Shown: positions 14,902 to 18,497 of the stretch, piece after piece | How positions within the stretch are numbered: position 1 is the stretch's first letter | How the letters are laid out: every line of letters starts with the position of its first letter | Source: Elusimicrobia bacterium CG08_land_8_20_14_0_20_44_26 | GTDB taxonomy: Bacteria; CG03 | Reading direction: 5' to 3' | Length of the DNA stretch: 18,497 bases | Assembly (NCBI GenBank): GCA_002779055.1 | Contig: PEXM01000027.1 | Span: forward strand, 1 to 18,497 | Notes under the pieces: model-generated | Databases searched by the model: none | What the model was told of the DNA's origin: nothing | Seen by the model: only the letters and a program-made list of their open reading frames with translations | Program-made: the position numbers and the translations under genes

Positions 14902-15681
14902 TCACGGATTTCCCGGATTCCTTATATATTCAGGGAACAGCAGTATTTTATCAGCATCTTTGGGAATAAATAAGAATGGTGAAACATCTTTTGCCAGTTT
15001 TTTGAAATTAAGGGATTTGCAAAATTTCAAAAGTTTCCTTTTTAACACCTTGAAATCTCCGATATCCAGTTTTAACTTTAAATAATTGAAGTCGGGTTTT
15101 ACTTTTCCCGATAGATAAAGCACATCATAGAAATCTCTTCCCATAGGTCTTTTACGCGTGAAAATGGCGTAAATTTTTTGACTGAGCAGAGTTGTGGCGG
15201 GAACAACATTTATTCGCGTAAACACATCGAACTTGTTTATAATAATCCTGTCAGTTTTGTAAGAGTATTCCTGCGGTTCGGCGTCGAGATTTATCACCAT
15301 TTTTTCGCCTCTGTGGTTGGATAGATTGCTTTTATATAGAATGTCCAGTATTTTAAAAGATATCCGGCTGGCAGGACCAGGTGAAATTTTTAATTCTATC
15401 TTGTATCCCTCCCGCTCCAATCTTTTGGAAACCTGCATGGCAAGATGCCTGAAATCTTCTTTTTTGAGACCCCGGTTATCAAAATCCAGGTCTTCTGAAA
15501 ATCTGGGAAGGCCATGTGCAATATGAATAGCGGTTCCTCCCATAAAAGAAAGATTTACGGCAAACTCCGAAGCAAAGACAGTTTCCAGTATTTTGTATTG
15601 CAGATATTCCCTCAGCAGATTTCTTTTATGCGGTCGTAAAAAGTCCGGATAAAACGATTCAATTTGTTCCAGTTCAAGCAT
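14902..15681 (-). CDS. abiEii: AbiEii-type nucleotidyltransferase toxin (DUF1814)
   Basis: 259 aa. The nucleotidyltransferase signature is clear: FMGGTAIHIAHGLPRFSEDLDFD (about 47-69) with the paired Asp of EDLDF, then the later GRDFYDVLYL motif. The family transfers nucleotides to tRNA ends or other targets and arrests growth; with AbiEi it forms a type IV toxin-antitoxin and abortive-infection system against phage. The start overlaps the abiEi stop by 8 nt, so translation is coupled. At the C-terminus the frame ends abruptly with RNPGNP. Removing one base from CCC at 14912-14914 would instead give NPEIREVLALFKK and a stop at 14877-14879, so a late frameshift or a sequencing error is possible. 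The catalytic core is unaffected. Confidence 0.88.
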   Translation of the reverse strand: MLELEQIESFYPDFLRPHKRNLLREYLQYKILETVFASEFAVNLSFMGGTAIHIAHGLPRFSEDLDFDNRGLKKEDFRHLAMQVSKRLEREGYKIELKISPGPASRISFKILDILYKSNLSNHRGEKMVINLDAEPQEYSYKTDRIIINKFDVFTRINVVPATTLLSQKIYAIFTRKRPMGRDFYDVLYLSGKVKPDFNYLKLKLDIGDFKVLKRKLLKFCKSLNFKKLAKDVSPFLFIPKDADKILLFPEYIRNPGNP

Positions 15682-16291
15682 TTTTCATAAACTCCAGAAA
15701 AAGACCGACTCGCTTCTGTAATGCCTTTTGATGAAATCTGTTAAGATATAGAAGAAATTTTTTCAAATTCACAAGTCGGGAAAAAACTTCGTTATTAAAC
15801 CGCATGCTTTCAAATTCTCTCCGGGTTGCGATTCCCGAATTAAAATAAAAATAATCCAGCACCGCCTTTTCAGGCTCGGCTATTTTAAAGGTCTTTGTTC
15901 CGTACCGTTTAATTTCGTAGCCCCAGAAAAAATCGGGTTTAATACTTTTGAAGCTAAATTTCGCCACGGGAGTTTTAAAAGAATAGGTTTTTCTGGTCGA
16001 AATGGAAGTGACTTCATATACGCTTTCGGGAATCAATCCGTAATAGGAAAACGCCATTTCAAGCGAAATATAAGAGGGGGAATATATTTTATTCGCAATC
16101 TCAAACAGAACATTTTCATCCATTTTCAAGTCGGAAAAAACATAGTATCCGCGGACGATTTTTTTGATATAATTTTTTTTCTGCCATTCATTCAGCCGCC
16201 TTCTGTGGAATTGCTCATCAAGCAGACGTATATCATTCAGAGAAAACAGGGTAAAATCTTTCAACCCTTCTTTTAGTTCAACATATTTCAT
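15674..16291 (-). CDS. abiEi: AbiEi-type antitoxin / transcriptional regulator
   Basis: 205 aa from the ATG at 16291, which has GGGGA at 16297-16301, 5 nt upstream; a TTG at 16327 would coincide with the predicted transcription start and is unlikely. The N-terminus (FTLFSLNDIRLLDEQFHRRRLNEWQKKNYIKKIVRGYYVF) is the winged-helix region of AbiEi-type antitoxins. The family's C-terminal part follows, with ISLEMAFSYYGLIPESVYEVTSIS. AbiEi represses its own operon by binding the promoter, and antagonises the toxin without binding it (type IV). The N-terminal start lies just beyond the broken cas4 copy. A small CCC-TTTC-GGG hairpin overlaps the ribosome binding site and could dampen translation. Confidence 0.87.
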   Translation of the reverse strand: MKYVELKEGLKDFTLFSLNDIRLLDEQFHRRRLNEWQKKNYIKKIVRGYYVFSDLKMDENVLFEIANKIYSPSYISLEMAFSYYGLIPESVYEVTSISTRKTYSFKTPVAKFSFKSIKPDFFWGYEIKRYGTKTFKIAEPEKAVLDYFYFNSGIATRREFESMRFNNEVFSRLVNLKKFLLYLNRFHQKALQKRVGLFLEFMKNA

Positions 16292-16332
16292 TACATTCCC
16301 CGAAAGGGCTATTTTTAGCACTTTCAAGAAAT

Positions 16333-16361
16333 ATTATACACCGAAATTACCTAAATGTCAA
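16333..16361 (-). promoter_or_regulatory. abiE promoter
   Basis: On the minus strand, TTGACA (16361-16356) and TATAAT (16338-16333) are 17 bp apart, a full consensus match. Start of transcription is expected near 16326, giving a leader of about 35 nt to the abiEi ATG. The -35 lies in the last codons of the broken cas4 copy. Confidence 0.85.
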
Positions 16362-16476
16362 CAAACTGTTCTTCAAACGGATTTATTTGTCTCGACATCA
16401 GCCACACCTCCCGTCGACAAATGTGGTAATACCGCGCAAGCGTCCCTGTTATGTGCGGGATTGCATCAGGTTTCAG
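16351..16476 (-). pseudogene. Cas4 5' fragment (copy B)
   Basis: Homologous to codons 1-42 of copy A. The start codon is CTG instead of ATG. HITGTLARYYHICRREVWLM and SRQINPFEE are followed by QFVDI and a TAG stop, one codon shorter than the FLEI of copy A. Relative to copy A there are synonymous changes, including Ser AGC/TCG and Arg CGG/AGA double changes, and a few replacements such as W to R and Y to H. The fragment is not functional, but the pattern shows it once encoded a protein. Confidence 0.8.
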
Positions 16477-16503
16477 ATAACAACGGAATTAAAAAAGCGT
16501 AAT
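16370..16503. repeat. 134-bp direct repeat, right copy
   Basis: Pairs with 14707-14840. The two copies bracket the abiE operon in the same orientation. Confidence 0.9.
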
Positions 16504-16786
16504 AATAGGTCCGAACAAAAACCTTACAAGCCGGCACCCGACCACCCCTGGAGACATATGCCTTTTGGCAAAGCTCTTTATATGTGATTTTATGAAAAAA
16601 CTGAAATTAAAAACCGGAAGTTTTCATTTTGCAGAAAAGCGGAAGTTTTTACTTTGCCTTGACAGAACTTCAAAGCGGAAGGTCTTCCAGCACATTAAAA
16701 TTGGTTTATCAAAAGGTTCTATTTTTTCTTTCCAGGAAGTAAGATAAATAAGCAGCAGGGTTAGTTCTTTGATTTTTTCTTCCATT
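16504..16786. other. Gene-free stretch, possible IS remnant
   Basis: I see no convincing gene. The part next to the repeat may hold the decayed tail of the gene once upstream of cas4. CGGAAGTTTTCATTTTGC (16615-16632) and CGGAAGTTTTTACTTTGC (16640-16657) form an imperfect direct repeat, 16 of 18 identical with a 25-bp period, followed by TTGACAGAAC. Such multiple short end repeats recall IS21-family termini; this is a tentative match from memory. Confidence 0.35.
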
Positions 16787-17941
16787 TTAAGCGGTTCCGT
16801 GGGGCTTGCCGATTTCATCGGGAGATTCAACATCGTCGGACAATTCTTCATCGGCAGGAAAATCGTCAACGGGATATTCGAAGAATTTGTGCTTTTTGTT
16901 TTCTTCGTAGAGTATCTTTTCGAGTTTGCTCCAGTTCTGGTTTTTGTTGCCTTCGTCGTTCATCTTATCAACATTTTCGGGCATAAGCCCTCTAAACAGA
17001 CCTGCCAGAAGATAGCGCACACCCTGGTTGTCGCCGGGGTTTAATTTCAGGAGTAACCGGTATATTTTTTCCGCTTTTTCTTTTTCCCCTTTTTTATGGA
17101 GGGTCATTGCTTTATTGCAGATTGCCCGAAGGTATTGTCTGTTTTCAACAGAACCCCAGTTGAGTTCATCCGGCGGCCATTCCGGAAATTTTTTCAGAGT
17201 TTTTTCCCATGCGATTTCCGCATATTTTTCTTCATCGTCATCGTCGTCGTAATCTCTGGATAATTCTGTGAGACCCGCATAGGCGGCGACAAAATCATTG
17301 TCAAGTTCAATCGCTCTTTTTAGAAAATCTTCTGCGGTGTAGTAATCGTCAAAAAATTCCATCGCATCGTAATAAAGTTCCCACTTATCATTTTTGTGTT
17401 CTTTGAAAAGGTCTTTCTGGAGAAGGCGTTTCTCCACTTCGCAGAGTTTTTCCATCATCATTTGTAAACTTTTGTAAATCCCCACAGGCAGGGCTTTAAT
17501 GTATTTGAATCTTGCGAATTTCGGTTGATAATATTTCTGGAGAAGAAGGGGTTCTATTTTTTTGATTTTTTCCTTTATTTTGTCTCTCAAAGGCGGAAAA
17601 GGATATATCCAGCCGGCGATATTAAGGGCGGCGTTTCTTATCTTTCCGTTTTTGTCCTGCGCCCGTTCAATTAGAAAATCCATAAAAAAATCAAAGTGAG
17701 TTTCTCTCTTTTGAAGGAAAGCCACCCAAAGCGCATAAATGAAATTTGCTCTGTTGTCGGGATTTTTAATTGAGTCAAAATTTTTCATTTCCGATATGAA
17801 TTCTTCCGCTATGATGTCGCACTCTTTTTCATTTGAATTGTGGTACAATTTCCGAAGTTCTTTTTTGATATTCTTCACTTCTTCCGCGCCGCCTGTTTTA
17901 AGAATTTGGATTATTTCTTTGATTTTTTCTTTCACTTCCAT
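16787..17941 (-). CDS. TPR/HEAT-like acidic protein, function unknown
   Basis: 384 aa, cytoplasmic, with no signal peptide or membrane segment. The start is supported by AAGGAGG about 7 nt upstream. The N-terminal 1-140 is helical, with a HEAT-like stretch (KNGKIRNAALNIAGWIYP). Residues about 185-310 fit tetratricopeptide repeats: TAEDFLKRAIELDNDFVAAY, and AMTLHKKGEKEKAEKIYRLL followed by LKLNPGD. A run of Asp and Glu (DYDDDDDEEKYAE, about 230-242) and an acidic C-terminus stand out. TPRs mediate protein contacts; no enzymatic motif is seen. It borders the defence island and diverges from the thioredoxin gene, but nothing ties it to either. Confidence 0.7.
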   Translation of the reverse strand: MEVKEKIKEIIQILKTGGAEEVKNIKKELRKLYHNSNEKECDIIAEEFISEMKNFDSIKNPDNRANFIYALWVAFLQKRETHFDFFMDFLIERAQDKNGKIRNAALNIAGWIYPFPPLRDKIKEKIKKIEPLLLQKYYQPKFARFKYIKALPVGIYKSLQMMMEKLCEVEKRLLQKDLFKEHKNDKWELYYDAMEFFDDYYTAEDFLKRAIELDNDFVAAYAGLTELSRDYDDDDDEEKYAEIAWEKTLKKFPEWPPDELNWGSVENRQYLRAICNKAMTLHKKGEKEKAEKIYRLLLKLNPGDNQGVRYLLAGLFRGLMPENVDKMNDEGNKNQNWSKLEKILYEENKKHKFFEYPVDDFPADEELSDDVESPDEIGKPHGTA

Positions 17942-18005
17942 TTGTCCGCCTCCTTGATAGTATCAAACATTCGGCAATAAAATTCAGCGAGATTCTCATA
18001 TTAAA

Positions 18006-18019
18006 CCCATTTTTTGCAA
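18006..18019. repeat. Partial third copy of the interspersed repeat
   Basis: CCCATTTTTTGCAA, identical to the central 14 bp of the copies at 4147 and 11733. It lies upstream of the minus-strand TPR gene, like the copy before the macro gene. Confidence 0.55.
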
Positions 18020-18102
18020 CCGCCTTTTTTAATATTACCGCATTTCCCGATAATTGTTAAGGGTTAATGTCCTAAGCAGACCTACATTTCTGGCGCAAAA
18101 AC

Positions 18103-18111
18103 TGTTATAAT
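18103..18111 (+). promoter_or_regulatory. Extended -10 promoter of the thioredoxin gene
   Basis: TGTTATAAT is an extended -10 (TGN-TATAAT). No good -35 is visible. The expected start near 18118 leaves a leader of about 37 nt containing the ribosome binding site. Confidence 0.6.
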
Positions 18112-18154
18112 AAAATTCGTAAAACTGACGCAGCAAAATTTATGGAGGTGTAAA

Positions 18155-18472
18155 ATGGTCATTGTGAACGATTCAAATTTTGAAAGCGAAGTGCTCGAGG
18201 CGGAAATCCCCGTGCTCGTTGATTTTTACGCCGACCGGTGCGGTCCGTGCAGAATGATTGCTCCGGCGGTGGAGCAAATTTCAAACGAGCTTGCCGGAAA
18301 ACTCAAGGTCTGCAAGATGGATGTGGATTCATCCGGCGAAACGGCTTTAAAATACGGCATAATCAGCATTCCTCACATAATAATTTTCAAAGACGGACAG
18401 CCGCTTGACCGCATAATCGGAGCGGTGCCGAAGGAAACGATAATGCAGAAAATCCGGAGAGCCGTAATATAA
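18155..18472 (+). CDS. Thioredoxin, variant active-site flank
   Basis: 105 aa, usual thioredoxin length. GGAGG in TGGAGGTG, about 6-8 nt upstream, supports the ATG. The fold signature is complete: VLVDFYADRCGPCRMIAP with the redox pair C29/C32, the buried Asp D23, and the cis-proline loop ISIPHIIIFKDG (P73). Two positions are unusual: the nearly invariant Trp before CGPC is Arg (R28), and the residue after cis-Pro is His (H74) instead of Thr. These should alter redox potential or partner choice. The general role is reduction of disulfides in the cytoplasm by thioredoxin reductase-fed electrons; no reductase gene is visible before the window ends. Confidence 0.9.
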   Translation: MVIVNDSNFESEVLEAEIPVLVDFYADRCGPCRMIAPAVEQISNELAGKLKVCKMDVDSSGETALKYGIISIPHIIIFKDGQPLDRIIGAVPKETIMQKIRRAVI

Positions 18473-18494
18473 GGGATGTTTCCGCGGCTTTTTT
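18460..18494 (+). terminator. Possible intrinsic terminator after trx
   Basis: AGCCG (18460-18464) can pair with CGGCT (18485-18489), which is followed by a run of T. The loop is long (20 nt) and the left arm overlaps the coding end, so this is weak. Confidence 0.3.
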
Positions 18495-18497
18495 CAA

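Noticed and set aside
14902..14904. Read-through or recoding of TGA at the end of abiEii
   Set aside because: The downstream frame happens to stay open into the YYAFLIPLL tail, but other genes here use TGA as a normal stop, and a one-base frameshift explains the C-terminus better.
14707..16503. Simple transposition of abiE with a target-site duplication
   Set aside because: A 134-bp duplication with 12% divergence is far too long and too diverged for a transposon target duplication, and no transposase or integrase gene is present.
16624..16869. Minus-strand 81-codon frame overlapping the TPR gene end
   Set aside because: It overlaps the well-supported TPR gene in another frame and covers repeat-like DNA; no family resemblance.
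17229..17256. Trinucleotide run as a phase-variable tract
   Set aside because: It is short, interrupted and codes in frame for acidic residues; no sign that slippage would switch the gene.

Overview
The window reads as chromosomal DNA of an uncultured, diderm-like bacterium. Reasons: a FecR-domain protein with a signal peptide, a LysM-type lipoprotein, a YbgC-type thioesterase, and a standard-code housekeeping core. Closer placement (for example an Elusimicrobia- or Omnitrophota-like candidate phylum) is a guess I cannot test here.

Layout. 1-2471 (minus): tRNA CCA-adding-type nucleotidyltransferase followed by a FecR-domain protein cut by the window edge. 2666-4096 (plus): FAD-linked oxidase whose start sits on a tandem 15-bp repeat. 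4097-4278: repeat-rich spacer ending in a perfect -35/-10 promoter. 4279-11026 (plus): one long, tightly packed run of lipoprotein, PhoH ATPase, HD-domain membrane phosphodiesterase, YbeY, two CNNM/CBS membrane proteins, RecO and YbgC. 11176-11730 (minus): macro-domain protein. 11869-13981 (plus): dnaX-recR, overlapping by 8 bp.

13982-16786 is the accessory part, a decayed defence island. It holds a REP/RAYT-like scrap, a 3-spacer CRISPR array (read on the minus strand, leader on the right), a Cas4 gene that stops early and lacks the C-terminal cysteines, an abiEi-abiEii type IV toxin-antitoxin pair, and a second, broken 5' piece of cas4. No cas1, cas2 or effector gene is present. The 134-bp segment covering the start of cas4 occurs on both sides of abiE with 16 mismatches and no gaps. 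Many mismatches are synonymous, so the copies diverged as working genes. The best explanation I see is that abiE arrived by recombination at cas4 with DNA from a related CRISPR locus. The abiE promoter (consensus -35 and -10, 17-bp spacer) starts inside the broken cas4 copy.

16787-18472: a TPR/HEAT-like acidic protein of unknown role (minus) and a thioredoxin with an altered active-site flank (plus).

A second theme is promoter placement. Several housekeeping genes (lipoprotein, ybgC, dnaX, perhaps the CCA enzyme and the macro gene) have a -10 hexamer ending 5-7 nt before the start codon and no Shine-Dalgarno, as expected for leaderless mRNAs. FecR, abiEi, the TPR gene and trx have clear Shine-Dalgarno sites.
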